Origin: Planktothrix tepida PCC 9214
GTDB lineage: Bacteria; Cyanobacteriota; Cyanobacteriia; Cyanobacteriales; Microcoleaceae
NCBI RefSeq assembly: GCF_900009145.1
Contig: NZ_LN889815.1
Coordinates: forward strand, 63,566 to 100,410
DNA: 36,845 bases
Direction of reading: 5' to 3'
How positions within the stretch are numbered: the stretch's first letter is position 1; every line of letters begins with the position of its first letter. The translations under genes and the position numbers were made by a program. Below, piece by piece: positions 1-8,377 of this stretch. A model generated the notes under the pieces. That model did no database searches. It had not been told where the DNA came from and worked only from the letters and a program-made list of their open reading frames with translations.

Positions 1-51
1 CATCACCGTGCCAAAACGGGAAAATTGTACGCTAAGGTTGAAACCTTTATC
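1..51 (+). repeat. Left terminal inverted repeat of the Tn3 element
   Basis: Positions 1-51 match the reverse complement of 4680-4730 at 49 of 51 bases (differences at 13 and 38), and AAGCAT at about 56-61 also recurs. The block contains TACGCTAAG (28-36), which resembles the inner ACGCTAAG/ACGTTAAG edge of the usual 38-base Tn3 repeat. A 38-base repeat ending at 36 would start one to two bases before the window. The extra 15 matching bases inside that edge suggest a longer transposase-binding end or recent homogenisation. Confidence 0.9.
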
Positions 52-62
52 CCTCAAGCATT

Positions 63-3041
63 TCAGCGATACCTATTTTCTTTCACCCGCAAAGGGCGTA
101 AGTTGTCAAAACCGCTTGCCTGCTTTAGATTCCAAACATAATCACCTGTAAGATTAATATGCTCCCAACCCAACGGTGACAAATGTTGCAAATATTCTTC
201 AGGAATATCCACACCCTGTTGTTTCAAATAATCAACAGCTTTTTCTAAGTACACCGTATTCCATAAAACTATCGCCGCCACCACCAAATTTAACCCACTG
301 GCACGATAAAATTGATCTTCATAAGAGCGGTCGCGCACCTCACCCAGACGATTAAAAAATACCGCCCTTTTGAGAGTATGTTTTGCCTCACCCTTGTTTA
401 GCCCCGCAGTCGCCCTTCGTCGTAATTCAGGACTCTGCAACCATTCCAAAGTAAACAAAGTTCGCTCAATTCTCCCCAACTCCCGCAAAGCCAAAGCTAA
501 ACGATTCTGGCGAGGATAAGAAGCCAATTTCCGCAACATCAAAGAAGCCGTTACCGTCCCCGTGCGAATCGAACTAGCAAGCCGAAGAATCTCATCCCAA
601 GACTCAGAAATCAATTTCACATTAATCTTCCCGCCTAACAGAGGTGATAAAACCTCATCAGAAGAAGTAGACTCAAAAGTGTAAAGTTTCTTATCAGGTA
701 AATCGCGCATTCGTGGAGCAAATTTAAACCCCAACAGATGGCACATAGCAAACACCTGCTCAGTATAGCCGCTTGTATCTGTATAATGCTCCTGAATCTG
801 CAAATCACTTTCATGATAAAGCAAACCATCTAAAACATAAGTAGCATCCCTGACCGTTGCATTAATAACCTTGACATGAAAAGGCACATATTGGTCAGAA
901 ATATGCGTGTAAAAAACTACACTTCTATCCTTACCATACTTGGCATTAATTTCCTCATTCAAACTGCGATGTCCACCCGCTTTAAATCGCTGACCATCAG
1001 AAGAAGAAGTTGTCCCATCACCCCAATAAGCAGCAAAAGGTATTTGTGTGTGAAAATTTACAACTTCTGCTAAAGCCTTAGAATAAGTCTCATCTCGAAT
1101 ATACCAATCTGCCACCCAAGCTAAACGTTCAAAAGACATTCCTTGAATCGCATCTGCCATTCTCGTTAAACCCAGATTAATCCCATCAGCCAGTAGCGCA
1201 CTCAACAAAACAACCCGTTCTTCTACTTCTGCTCCTGAATGTAAATGCGTAAAATGCCTAGTAAAATGCGTCCAAGAATCAACTTCCACCAACAAATCAG
1301 TCAGCTTAATTCTAGGCAGTAAAGCATAAAGTTTTCTACTAAATTCATCAACCTGCTTCGGGACAGCATTAGTCAGGGGAGTAATAACTAACCGCTCGTT
1401 TTCTATTCTAACATCTACCAACTTATTTTCTGCCATCAAAGAAGAAACAATTGCTAATTGTGAGGTCAATTCCACTGAGCGTTGTTCAATATAAGTAGTG
1501 AAATCCGTCGTTACTGCCAGAGGTATTGTCTGAGAAGAACTCATTGACTGCCATGCACTATCCGTTAATAGATAATCTTCAAAATCTTGGAACTGTTTTG
1601 AGCCGACTACCCAAATATCCCCAGAACGTAAACCACTGCGTAACTCAGCCAAAGCACACATCTCATAGTAGTGACGGTCAATAGTATTGCCCTTAATGAC
1701 GTGCTTTGACCAACGCGGTTTTACAAAACTTATGTCCGCAGTTTCCGGCACATTCCTGCGACCCGAGCTATTTAATTCTTTAATCACTTCCAAAGCTTTT
1801 ATTACCGACAAACTAGCCGAAACAGCTTTAAATTCAAACGTCTCTAACAACTTAGGTGTATATCTTCGCAACTGTGAATAACGGTGAGTGAGCAGTTCAA
1901 GATAATCAAAATCTGCGGGTCTAGCTAACTTTTCAGCTTCGGCAACACTACTAATAAACTGTGACCAAGCTAATACCGATTCAATGGCTTGATAAGCATC
2001 ATCAGACTCTTCTCTAGCTGAGATTAACGCCTTGCCGATTTGAGCATATAATCTGACTTTTTCATTAATTGCTTTCCCATCCCGTTGAAACTTATCGCCA
2101 TGCTGATGCTCGCTTTTGTTAAACAATTTACCCATCATTTTATCGTGCATTTCTATGGCATAATCAACCAAGGATGCACTCCATTCAATTAGGAAAGCAA
2201 CTAAAATAGCATAGCGTCTCAATTCATCTAACCTAGATAAATGAGCAGGCGTAGACTTGGCACCAATTTTTGTAAATTGTAGTAGCCGATTTGGGTGTAC
2301 TCGTTTTAAACATCCAGAGTCGAGAGCAAGACGGCGAATAAATTCCAGGCGTTCCACAACTTTTAAAAAGTTTCTCGGATTAGCTTGACCTGGTGGTTGA
2401 CGTAGCCAAATTAATTCAGTCAGCTTTTGATCTGGGGCTACAACTAATAACTTATCCAGTGCTATCTTTTGTAATTGTGTCAAATTTTTAGTCAACTCAA
2501 CACATACTAATTTTTGAGCGCGATGCCTGACTTCCCAGGCTAAACGCTCTACCGTAGAAATAGCTGGAATAATGATTTTACGGAAGCGCATCTCATCAAT
2601 TAATGCTCCGACAAGTGCCATCCCTTGATCTGAAGATAGGGCAAAAGGTAATAACCATTTTGAGAGTTGTTTGTAGATAGAGGTATTAAAAGCCAGAAAT
2701 CCAAATTCCTGTTGAATATCTGCCAAATGTTCGCGTCGAGTTGTATCTCTTTGAGAATATTCTCTGATGATTGTTGGGTCAAGTTTTAATTGAGATGCGA
2801 TATAAAAAAGTACAGATTCCGGTACTATTTCTCCTAAACTCCAAACCCGCCCCGGGAAGCGTAGATAACACAATTGTACAGCGAAACCAAGCCGATTGTG
2901 TGGTCTACGTCGCTGCTTTATAACCCGGAGTTCGTCATTGCTAAAAGTATAGTAGCGAGCTAGATCTCTTGGGGTGATAAAATGGGGAATTTCCGTAAAT
3001 TGTAGCCGCTGTGCTGGAGATAAAAGTTCACGAGTTGCCAA
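63..3041 (-). CDS. tnpA: Tn3-family transposase TnpA
   Basis: This 992-residue protein is full length for the family (Tn3 TnpA is about 1000). The N-terminal part (about 1-170) has the DNA-binding layout that recognises the terminal repeats. A helical middle leads into the C-terminal RNase H-like DDE domain. The acidic triad is visible as Asp682 in SSDGQRF, Asp755 in YTDTSGY and Glu859 in GRIERTLF. The conserved end GWEHINLTGDY at about 958-968 is typical. The enzyme cuts at the transposon ends and joins them to a target, giving a 5-base duplication. It ends 62 bases from the left repeat and follows the HTH regulator gene by 42 bases, so the two are probably co-transcribed. No frameshift or missing catalytic residue is seen. 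Confidence 0.97.
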   Translation of the reverse strand: MATRELLSPAQRLQFTEIPHFITPRDLARYYTFSNDELRVIKQRRRPHNRLGFAVQLCYLRFPGRVWSLGEIVPESVLFYIASQLKLDPTIIREYSQRDTTRREHLADIQQEFGFLAFNTSIYKQLSKWLLPFALSSDQGMALVGALIDEMRFRKIIIPAISTVERLAWEVRHRAQKLVCVELTKNLTQLQKIALDKLLVVAPDQKLTELIWLRQPPGQANPRNFLKVVERLEFIRRLALDSGCLKRVHPNRLLQFTKIGAKSTPAHLSRLDELRRYAILVAFLIEWSASLVDYAIEMHDKMMGKLFNKSEHQHGDKFQRDGKAINEKVRLYAQIGKALISAREESDDAYQAIESVLAWSQFISSVAEAEKLARPADFDYLELLTHRYSQLRRYTPKLLETFEFKAVSASLSVIKALEVIKELNSSGRRNVPETADISFVKPRWSKHVIKGNTIDRHYYEMCALAELRSGLRSGDIWVVGSKQFQDFEDYLLTDSAWQSMSSSQTIPLAVTTDFTTYIEQRSVELTSQLAIVSSLMAENKLVDVRIENERLVITPLTNAVPKQVDEFSRKLYALLPRIKLTDLLVEVDSWTHFTRHFTHLHSGAEVEERVVLLSALLADGINLGLTRMADAIQGMSFERLAWVADWYIRDETYSKALAEVVNFHTQIPFAAYWGDGTTSSSDGQRFKAGGHRSLNEEINAKYGKDRSVVFYTHISDQYVPFHVKVINATVRDATYVLDGLLYHESDLQIQEHYTDTSGYTEQVFAMCHLLGFKFAPRMRDLPDKKLYTFESTSSDEVLSPLLGGKINVKLISESWDEILRLASSIRTGTVTASLMLRKLASYPRQNRLALALRELGRIERTLFTLEWLQSPELRRRATAGLNKGEAKHTLKRAVFFNRLGEVRDRSYEDQFYRASGLNLVVAAIVLWNTVYLEKAVDYLKQQGVDIPEEYLQHLSPLGWEHINLTGDYVWNLKQASGFDNLRPLRVKENRYR

Positions 3042-3083
3042 TTAGATTACCTGTATTTATTTGTAATTATTATTAATGACTAA

Positions 3084-3545
3084 TTAGTTGGGTGAAAATT
3101 TGTAGTTGACACCACAGTAAGGACAAAATTTGAATTTCAGCGACATAATTGGTTCGTCACAACTAATACAACGGTTTCGTAAGGCTGTACCACAAGCAAA
3201 GCAATATTTCGACCGTAAATCAGTCCACATTTGGTCAGGGGTAGTCCCGGCTGTCCAACATTTTGGGCAAAACTTAAATGTAGTTATTGTTTCTAGAGGG
3301 ACTTTCTTCGTGGCTGCATCCAAATATTCCGCTGGTATTCCCAACGCAGAGGCTAAACCGCTTTTAGCTTTTTGATTGACTCTTGAAGTTTGTCCACCTT
3401 CTATTTTGCGGATGGTCTGAATGTGTATTTGTGCTTTTAAGCTCAACTCTTTTTGGGTGAAGTTCTGCTTGATTCGCAATCGGCGGATGTAATCAGCTAA
3501 GGCTTCATCTCCCTTGGGAAGTAGATTTTCTTCTGTTACTACCAT
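3084..3545 (-). CDS. XRE-type HTH regulator with double zinc ribbon
   Basis: This is a 153-residue protein. Residues about 14-72 form an XRE/Cro-like helix-turn-helix (IRRLRIKQNFTQKELSLKA, then a recognition helix with TIRKIEGG). The C-terminal half has eight cysteines in four pairs (93/96, 115/118, 126/129, 141/144), which I read as two tandem zinc ribbons. It lies inside the Tn3 element between the transposase and the divergent recombinase, immediately beside an AT-rich intergenic region with inverted repeats. The likely role is repression or timing of tnpA and/or the recombinase gene; this is inferred from position. An HTH plus zinc-ribbon passenger is not part of classical Tn3 or Tn4430 elements. 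The ATG start is followed directly by the conserved fold and no better start is available. Confidence 0.85.
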   Translation of the reverse strand: MVVTEENLLPKGDEALADYIRRLRIKQNFTQKELSLKAQIHIQTIRKIEGGQTSRVNQKAKSGLASALGIPAEYLDAATKKVPLETITTFKFCPKCWTAGTTPDQMWTDLRSKYCFACGTALRNRCISCDEPIMSLKFKFCPYCGVNYKFSPN

Positions 3546-3641
3546 TAAATTATATCTAAAAGTATATTGATTAATTATATATTAAATCTACACTTTTAGT
3601 AAAAAGTTTTTTAAAATATCAGAAAAAGTAATGATTACTTT
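3546..3641. promoter_or_regulatory. Divergent control region with two palindromes (operator or resolution site)
   Basis: This very AT-rich interval separates the divergently transcribed regulator-tnpA pair and the recombinase gene. It contains a perfect 8-base inverted repeat, CTAAAAGT (3556-3563) with ACTTTTAG (3592-3599), 28 bases apart. It also has a perfect 17-base palindrome, AAAGTAAT-G-ATTACTTT (3625-3641), that spans the recombinase start codon. Either could be the operator for the HTH protein. The compact palindrome could also be the crossover core of the internal resolution site, since TnpI-type systems place that site next to the recombinase gene. Both promoters must lie here, but I cannot fix the -10 boxes because the whole stretch is A/T. 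Confidence 0.5.
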
Positions 3642-4524
3642 AGCGGATTTAGCTACAAGGTTTTTAGATCGACAGGGACTAGCTAAAAGCACTCTGCGTT
3701 CATATCAATCTACCTTAATCCCGTTGCTCAAAGAATACGGTAGATGGTCGATAGAAATCATCAATAGACAAGTTTTGTTGGAATATCTTAATCATTTAAC
3801 TAATATTTCCTATACTACGCACCACCGTCATCAAGCTGTAATCACGGCTTTGTTCAATTTTGCTGTTGATATGGGATATCTCAAATCTAATCCGATTGCT
3901 GGATTAACAAGACGTAAGCCGAACCGAGAGCAAGGAGAACACGCTACAAACGAGACTGTACGCTATCTTACGCCCAACCAATTAAGTATTCTGTATCATG
4001 TCATCAAAAAAGATGTGCGGTTGTCTGCGTTGGTGCGTTTGTTACATAGTAGTGGTGCTAGGATTGCTGAGATACTGGCTTTAAATTTAGAGCAAATAGA
4101 CTTCAAAGCTAGGAAATTTCAAGTTATTGGCAAAGGTAATAAGCAACGGTGGTGTTTTTATAGTGAATTTGTGCAACTAAGTCTGAATCACTACATCACA
4201 TATTACAGACATCTAACCCATCCAGCTTTGTTTACTGCTCAACAGCCCAAAACTGGGGTTGTCTCCCGTCTTTCTTACCGTATGGCGCATAAATCCTGGA
4301 CAAGTTTGATTGGGAATATTCCAGAGCTTCAGGGGGTGAGACTTCATGATTTAAGACACACTTTTGCTACAGAACGGGTGGGACTGATGGGAATTGAAGA
4401 ACTTAGGGCTTTGATGGGACATGACAGCATTCAGACAACGTTACGGTATCAAAAAGTAACGCCACAACGGGCTGAGAAAGTAGCACAAATGGCGTTTAGT
4501 AGTTTGCCAAATTTTTCCGAATAA
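3631..4524 (+). CDS. Tyrosine site-specific recombinase (TnpI/Xer-like)
   Basis: This 297-residue protein has the usual two-domain layout: a SAM-like N-terminal DNA-binding domain (about 1-90) and a C-terminal catalytic domain. Catalytic residues are all visible: Arg144 in SSGARIAE, Lys168 in GKGNKQR, His239-x-x-Arg242 in HDLRH, His264 in MGHDSIQTT and the nucleophile Tyr273 in LRYQK. By family knowledge it cuts and rejoins DNA through a 3'-phosphotyrosine. Inside a Tn3 element the expected job is cointegrate resolution at an internal site, as with TnpI of Tn4430. It is transcribed away from tnpA. The ATG at 3631 lies within a palindrome and lacks a good ribosome-binding site, which suggests weak or autoregulated translation. 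Confidence 0.93.
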   Translation: MITLADLATRFLDRQGLAKSTLRSYQSTLIPLLKEYGRWSIEIINRQVLLEYLNHLTNISYTTHHRHQAVITALFNFAVDMGYLKSNPIAGLTRRKPNREQGEHATNETVRYLTPNQLSILYHVIKKDVRLSALVRLLHSSGARIAEILALNLEQIDFKARKFQVIGKGNKQRWCFYSEFVQLSLNHYITYYRHLTHPALFTAQQPKTGVVSRLSYRMAHKSWTSLIGNIPELQGVRLHDLRHTFATERVGLMGIEELRALMGHDSIQTTLRYQKVTPQRAEKVAQMAFSSLPNFSE

Positions 4525-4679
4525 TTTTAATAATTACCTAAATTACACCGGAATAAACAATACTTCTGGCTGGAGTTAAATTTATGGGACAGAGAATACC
4601 TCCTACTGTGCACCAATAAATTGAGGTAAGCCGCCTCCTAGAGGGAATGTAGGAATATGAGTGGCTAAGATGCTTACTA

Positions 4680-4732
4680 GATAAAGGTTTCAGCCTTAGC
4701 GTACAATTTTCCCGTTTGGGCACGGTGATGCC
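4680..4732 (-). repeat. Right terminal inverted repeat of the Tn3 element
   Basis: This is the mirror copy of the left end, with CTTAGCGTA at its inner side (4695-4703) and CACGGTGATG near its outer side (4721-4730). A 38-base Tn3 repeat counted from 4695 ends at 4732, exactly where the interrupted transposase frame resumes (Arg-Phe-Gln-Leu-Leu-Pro). Bases 4733-4737 (GTTTT) are therefore the candidate 5-base target duplication. The other copy would lie just left of the window. Confidence 0.88.
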
Positions 4733-5376
4733 GTTTTCAGTTATTGCCTCGGTTGAAAAGAATTCATAAACAGAAATTGTATCGTCCGGTGGCGGGGCAA
4801 AGTAATGCTTATCCGAATTTACAGCCTGTTTTGACCCGACCAATTAATTGGGATTTGATTCGGAATCAGTATGACCAGATGATTAAATATGCGACGGCTT
4901 TGAGATTAGGAACGGCGGAGACTGAGGTAATTTTAAAACGGTTTAGTCGTTCTAATATTATTCATCCCACTTACCAAGCTTTAGCTGAATTGGGTAAGGT
5001 GGTGAAAACGATTTTTCTCTGTGATTATCTACGCCATGAATCCTTGCGCCAAGAAATCAATGAAGGCTTAAATGTAGTGGAGCAATGGAATAGTGCGAAT
5101 AGTTTTATTTTTTATGGCAAGAATAGCGAAATTGCAGCCAATCGATTAGAAGACCAAGAGACCGCGGTTTTGTCATTGCACTTGTTACAGGTTTGTTTGG
5201 TGTATATCAATACGTTGATGATGCAACAGATTTTGTCTGAAAAAGATTGGTTGAAATTGATGCAAAAAGAAGACTGGCGAGGGTTGACTCCATTAACTTG
5301 GGCCCATATCAACCCCTATGGAACTTTTCGGTTGGACTTGGATGAGCGGTTGTTGATTGACCCAGTAGCTTCTTGA
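4733..5376 (+). pseudogene. C-terminal remnant of a second Tn3-family transposase, cut by the Tn3 element
   Basis: From the outer edge of the right terminal repeat an open frame runs on as RFQLLPRLKRIHKQKLYRP and ends in the classic Tn3 transposase tail (GLTPLTWAHINPYGTF near the C-terminus). The glutamate-bearing part of the DDE domain falls in this stretch (LRHESLRQEINEGLNVVEQW). Everything upstream is missing because the 4.7-kb element inserted here; the other half should lie left of the window. The sequence is clearly different from the intact TnpA (for example NPYGTF versus NLTGDY), so it comes from another Tn3 lineage. A TTG at 4744 could technically start translation, but the product would be only about a fifth of a transposase. 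Confidence 0.9.
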
Positions 5377-5432
5377 TATAAAAATCAACCTGTCGCTCAA
5401 ACCCTTACACTGAAGGAGTTTGACTGGCTACT

Positions 5433-5936
5433 TTGCACTTGGTGTCAGCTTCGCTATTTCTAGGCCATATAGCCTCTCATGGCAATTTTAAAACAGATAC
5501 GCCAGATGATTCTTCTGCTATCATGTTAGACTATAACGAACATCTGACTTTAGATGATTTTCTCAATACAAAAATTGAAAGCCATATCCAAAAAACACGA
5601 CCTGCATTTGTCTTTAACTCTTGTCATAGTGGTCGCCAATCTTGGGCTTTAAGAGGATTAGGCGGATGGCCAAATCATTTAATTGGGATGGGTGCAGGTT
5701 TATTTTTAGCACCATTATGGCCTGTTAGTGATAGTTGTGCCTTACAATTCGCAAAACAGTTTTATCAGGAGTTATTGAGGGGTAAAACTGTTGCTGAGGC
5801 GATGTTATCTAGCCGTCTAGCGATTAAAGATGTCTCTCAAGGTGATTCGAGTTGGTTAGCGTATAGTGTTTATGCTCATCCTAATGCAAAAGTGAAGATT
5901 ATCCAAACTGGTTCTTCTGAAAAACCAGATTTCTGA
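5433..5936 (+). pseudogene. CHAT-family cysteine protease domain, 5'-truncated
   Basis: This frame encodes about the last 160 residues of a CHAT (caspase-like) peptidase domain. The catalytic histidine is seen in GHIASHG and the catalytic cysteine in FNSCHSGR, about 70 residues apart as the family requires. The usual end of the fold follows (APLWPVSD, then FYQELLRGKTVAEA and SWLAYSVYAHP). No ordinary start is present and the frame opens only at 5424. Normally CHAT follows TPRs or another sensor region, and nothing of that kind remains. It directly follows the Tn3 remnant, which most likely removed the N-terminal part. The catalytic dyad is still intact, so degradation is recent or the fragment could still be translated from an alternative start. 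Confidence 0.8.
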
Positions 5937-6037
5937 AGTTTATAGTTTTAACTCATTCCATCGAAAATTACTATAATTTTACCCAGAGTAAGAAATGCTT
6001 TCCTATGGGTGTGATCGCATCAATCTTTAACTTCCAC

Positions 6038-6142
6038 TCAAGAACGAGAACGACTTAAAGCAGCGCGAATATCACCTGCCTGTAACTCCTGCAATGGTAT
6101 TGTGCGCGGATCTGCAAAAGTCAGCACTCCTAACTTCCCCAT
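6038..6142 (-). CDS. Possible small protein, 34 residues
   Basis: An ATG at 6142 (minus strand) is preceded by a strong ribosome-binding sequence, AGGAGGGAG, four bases upstream, and the frame runs 34 codons to TGA at 6038. The peptide begins MGKLGVLTFADPRT and ends ALSRSRS. I do not recognise it. The good ribosome-binding site is the only positive sign; length and composition do not prove coding. The surrounding stretch 5937-6272 holds nothing else convincing, apart from a 12-base palindrome TGATCATGATCA (6195-6206) and a 7-base inverted repeat TTAATCT/AGATTAA (6227-6242) just past the end of the next kinase gene. Confidence 0.4.
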   Translation of the reverse strand: MGKLGVLTFADPRTIPLQELQAGDIRAALSRSRS

Positions 6143-6272
6143 TGCTCCCTCCTAGTTAGATTAGATGAAAAAAACATCTTACATCCCACATCTTTGATCA
6201 TGATCACAAAAAAATTATACAGTAGTTTAATCTCTAGATTAAGGTTGTTTATCTTTAACATAATTTAGATTA

Positions 6273-8351
6273 TTACATTTCAACATCAATTGCTTGGAAA
6301 ACCTGTTTAATCTTACCAGCAACAGAATAGTTTTGTTGTTGCCCGTAAAGTTCAACCGCTTTTCGATAAGCTGACCACATCTCCCGGGGATGTTCAACTT
6401 GAGAATCTGAGGTTTTAAGGTTGAGTAAAACCCAGCCGAGATTATGATAAGCCTCTGCATAATCAGGTTTTAATTGAATTGCTTTTTCTAACAATGAACG
6501 GGCTTGCCTCCACTGTCCTTGTTGCCCTAAAACTGTAGCGAGACGAAATAGAGTAAACGCATCAGGAGGTAATTTTTGGCTAGACGTTTCATAGGTTTGA
6601 ATTGCTTTTGATAAATCCTTGATCTGTTCAGAAGCAATCCCAAAATTCTGCACTGTCCAATGAGGGGCTGGTGACAGCCTGGAAGCCTTTTCAAAACTAG
6701 AAACTGCATCCGTCCATAGACCTTGTAAACCTTGTTTCCAACCTTTAAATCCCCAAGCAAAAGAACTATCTGGCACTTGAGTAATACACTCTTGTACACA
6801 TCGTTCTACATCCGTCGCCTGTTGAGTAACAACGGCTTTATCTAAAGCAACAATTAAACAAGGATAAACCCAGCGTTGAAGTTGCTGGCTTTGATTAGAT
6901 TGTTTAGACTTAAAAATAGCTTGTCTGCCATAACGAATTGCTGGTTTCCATTGTTGTTGATTAACAGAAATCCACGCTTGTAATCCTAATGTAAAGGCAG
7001 ATTCACTATCAAGTTGAATGGCTTGATTAATGCTTGTTTCTGCTTGTTGCCAATGGTTAGATTTTCCCAACGCCCAAGCTAAATTTGCTTGTATCCAAGC
7101 TTCGTAAGGAGAAAGATTAGCAGCCGTTTGTAAATAACGTAGGGCTTCTGACCAATTTGATTTCCGGCAATTAATTAATCCTAAAACTCCGTAACCTCTG
7201 CCGTCTTTAGGTTGTAATGAAATTGCTTTTTGAGCCACGATTTCAGCTTGGTGATCATCTAAATAACTCAACACCATTGCTAATTCAACGGCAGCTTCTC
7301 CATTATTGGGTTCATGAGTTAAACATTTCTGATAAGCATCAACGGCTTCTGATAATTTCTGTTCATTAGCAAATTGTCTAGCTCGTCGCAAGCTGGGAGA
7401 AACAAACTTTCCTTGTAGTGCATCAATTAATTCATCGGCAGTTTGAAAGCGTTCTTCTACCCGCATTCTTAACCCCATTAGAATGACTTTTTCGGTTGTC
7501 GGGTCAAGACTAGGGACAATTTGACGAGGGGGTTTTAAAGTATCTGTGTGAAGTCGATCAATCGCTTCAGGAGGAAGCTCTCCGGTTAATAATTCATACA
7601 TTGAAGCACACAAAGCATATAAATCGGTACTCGGCCCCCGTCTTCCTGTCTCACTATACTGTTCTATGGGTGCATAACCTCGTGTTAAAGTTTGGGTCAT
7701 TCTTTTGGTTTTGTTCGCAATAAACTCTCTGGCATTGCCAAAGTCAATGAGAACCGCTCTATCCTGCTGATCAATCATAATATTTTCGGGTTTAATATCT
7801 CGATGGAGCAATTGGTTTTCATGAATGACCTTTAAAGCCTGAGTTATTTCTATTAAATATTTTTTAACGCGAGCTTCTGGTAATCTTTTTTCAGTTTTTA
7901 AAATATCATATAAGGATTGACCCTTTAAAAACTCCATCACAATATAAGCTGTATTGTTTTCTGGAAAATAATCATAAACTTTAACAATATTAGGATGCTG
8001 GCATTTAGAGATGACTTGAGCTTCTGCAATAAACTTGGCAAGCTGCTCATTAATATCTTTAGGGGAAATCAAAGGAGACCAAACGACTGTTTTTCCGACT
8101 CGGCTAGATTTCTCTGGCCAGTTTTCTTTAATAGCAACTTCCCTAGAATTTTTTAAATCAATCCCTTTATAGGTAATACCAAATCCGCCTTCTCCCAATG
8201 TTTTTTCAATGCGATATTGGTTTTGTTTGAGTAAGGTATTTGGAGGTAAATGATGACTGGATTGTTCAGAACTTAGGGTATAACCACAGATTGTACACGC
8301 GATGCTCGTTTCTAAATTTTCCGTTAAACAGGCTGGACAAGTAACAGACAT
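6273..8351 (-). CDS. Zinc-ribbon Ser/Thr protein kinase with TPR repeats
   Basis: This 692-residue protein has three parts. Residues 1-25 form a small zinc ribbon (Cys5, Cys8, Cys19, Cys22). Residues about 46-312 are a Hanks-type kinase with all catalytic elements: glycine loop GEGGFG (53-58), Lys75 in VAIKEN, HRDIKPEN (183-190), DFG (203-205) and YAPIEQYS in place of the usual APE. From about 330 to 680 there are TPR-like helical repeats (for example LKPDYAEAYHNLGWVLLN). It should phosphorylate Ser/Thr on partner proteins, with TPRs as the docking surface. It is the last gene of the 17-gene minus-strand run, 26 bases after the kinase-FHA gene, whose kinase domain is closely similar. No transmembrane helix is seen, so it is probably cytoplasmic. 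Confidence 0.95.
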   Translation of the reverse strand: MSVTCPACLTENLETSIACTICGYTLSSEQSSHHLPPNTLLKQNQYRIEKTLGEGGFGITYKGIDLKNSREVAIKENWPEKSSRVGKTVVWSPLISPKDINEQLAKFIAEAQVISKCQHPNIVKVYDYFPENNTAYIVMEFLKGQSLYDILKTEKRLPEARVKKYLIEITQALKVIHENQLLHRDIKPENIMIDQQDRAVLIDFGNAREFIANKTKRMTQTLTRGYAPIEQYSETGRRGPSTDLYALCASMYELLTGELPPEAIDRLHTDTLKPPRQIVPSLDPTTEKVILMGLRMRVEERFQTADELIDALQGKFVSPSLRRARQFANEQKLSEAVDAYQKCLTHEPNNGEAAVELAMVLSYLDDHQAEIVAQKAISLQPKDGRGYGVLGLINCRKSNWSEALRYLQTAANLSPYEAWIQANLAWALGKSNHWQQAETSINQAIQLDSESAFTLGLQAWISVNQQQWKPAIRYGRQAIFKSKQSNQSQQLQRWVYPCLIVALDKAVVTQQATDVERCVQECITQVPDSSFAWGFKGWKQGLQGLWTDAVSSFEKASRLSPAPHWTVQNFGIASEQIKDLSKAIQTYETSSQKLPPDAFTLFRLATVLGQQGQWRQARSLLEKAIQLKPDYAEAYHNLGWVLLNLKTSDSQVEHPREMWSAYRKAVELYGQQQNYSVAGKIKQVFQAIDVEM

Positions 8352-8377
8352 TTGATTAACCCTCTATTATAAAAAGA

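Larger units (their letters stand above)
1..4732. mobile_element. Complete Tn3-family transposon with tyrosine recombinase
   Basis: The element is bounded by long, almost perfect inverted repeats (1-51 and 4680-4732) and carries three genes. They are a full-length Tn3-type transposase and an HTH/zinc-ribbon protein on the minus strand, and a tyrosine recombinase on the plus strand. Tn3 elements transpose replicatively and resolve the cointegrate with a recombinase. Use of a tyrosine recombinase rather than a serine resolvase recalls the TnpI of Tn4430 and Tn5401. The right boundary is supported independently: the reading frame of an interrupted second transposase resumes at about 4732. The left outer end is at or one to two bases before the window start, so the left target duplication cannot be checked. 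All three genes look intact, so the element may be active. Confidence 0.9.

Noticed and set aside
63-4524. Plain insertion sequence or phage integrase island
   Set aside because: The transposase is a full Tn3-type DDE protein and the recombinase lies inside the same terminal repeats. The integrase-like gene therefore belongs to the transposon.
4538-4843. Minus-strand open frame of 101 codons across the right transposon end
   Set aside because: It runs antisense over the recombinase end, the terminal repeat and the start of the transposase remnant. It spans the insertion junction and so cannot be an old gene.
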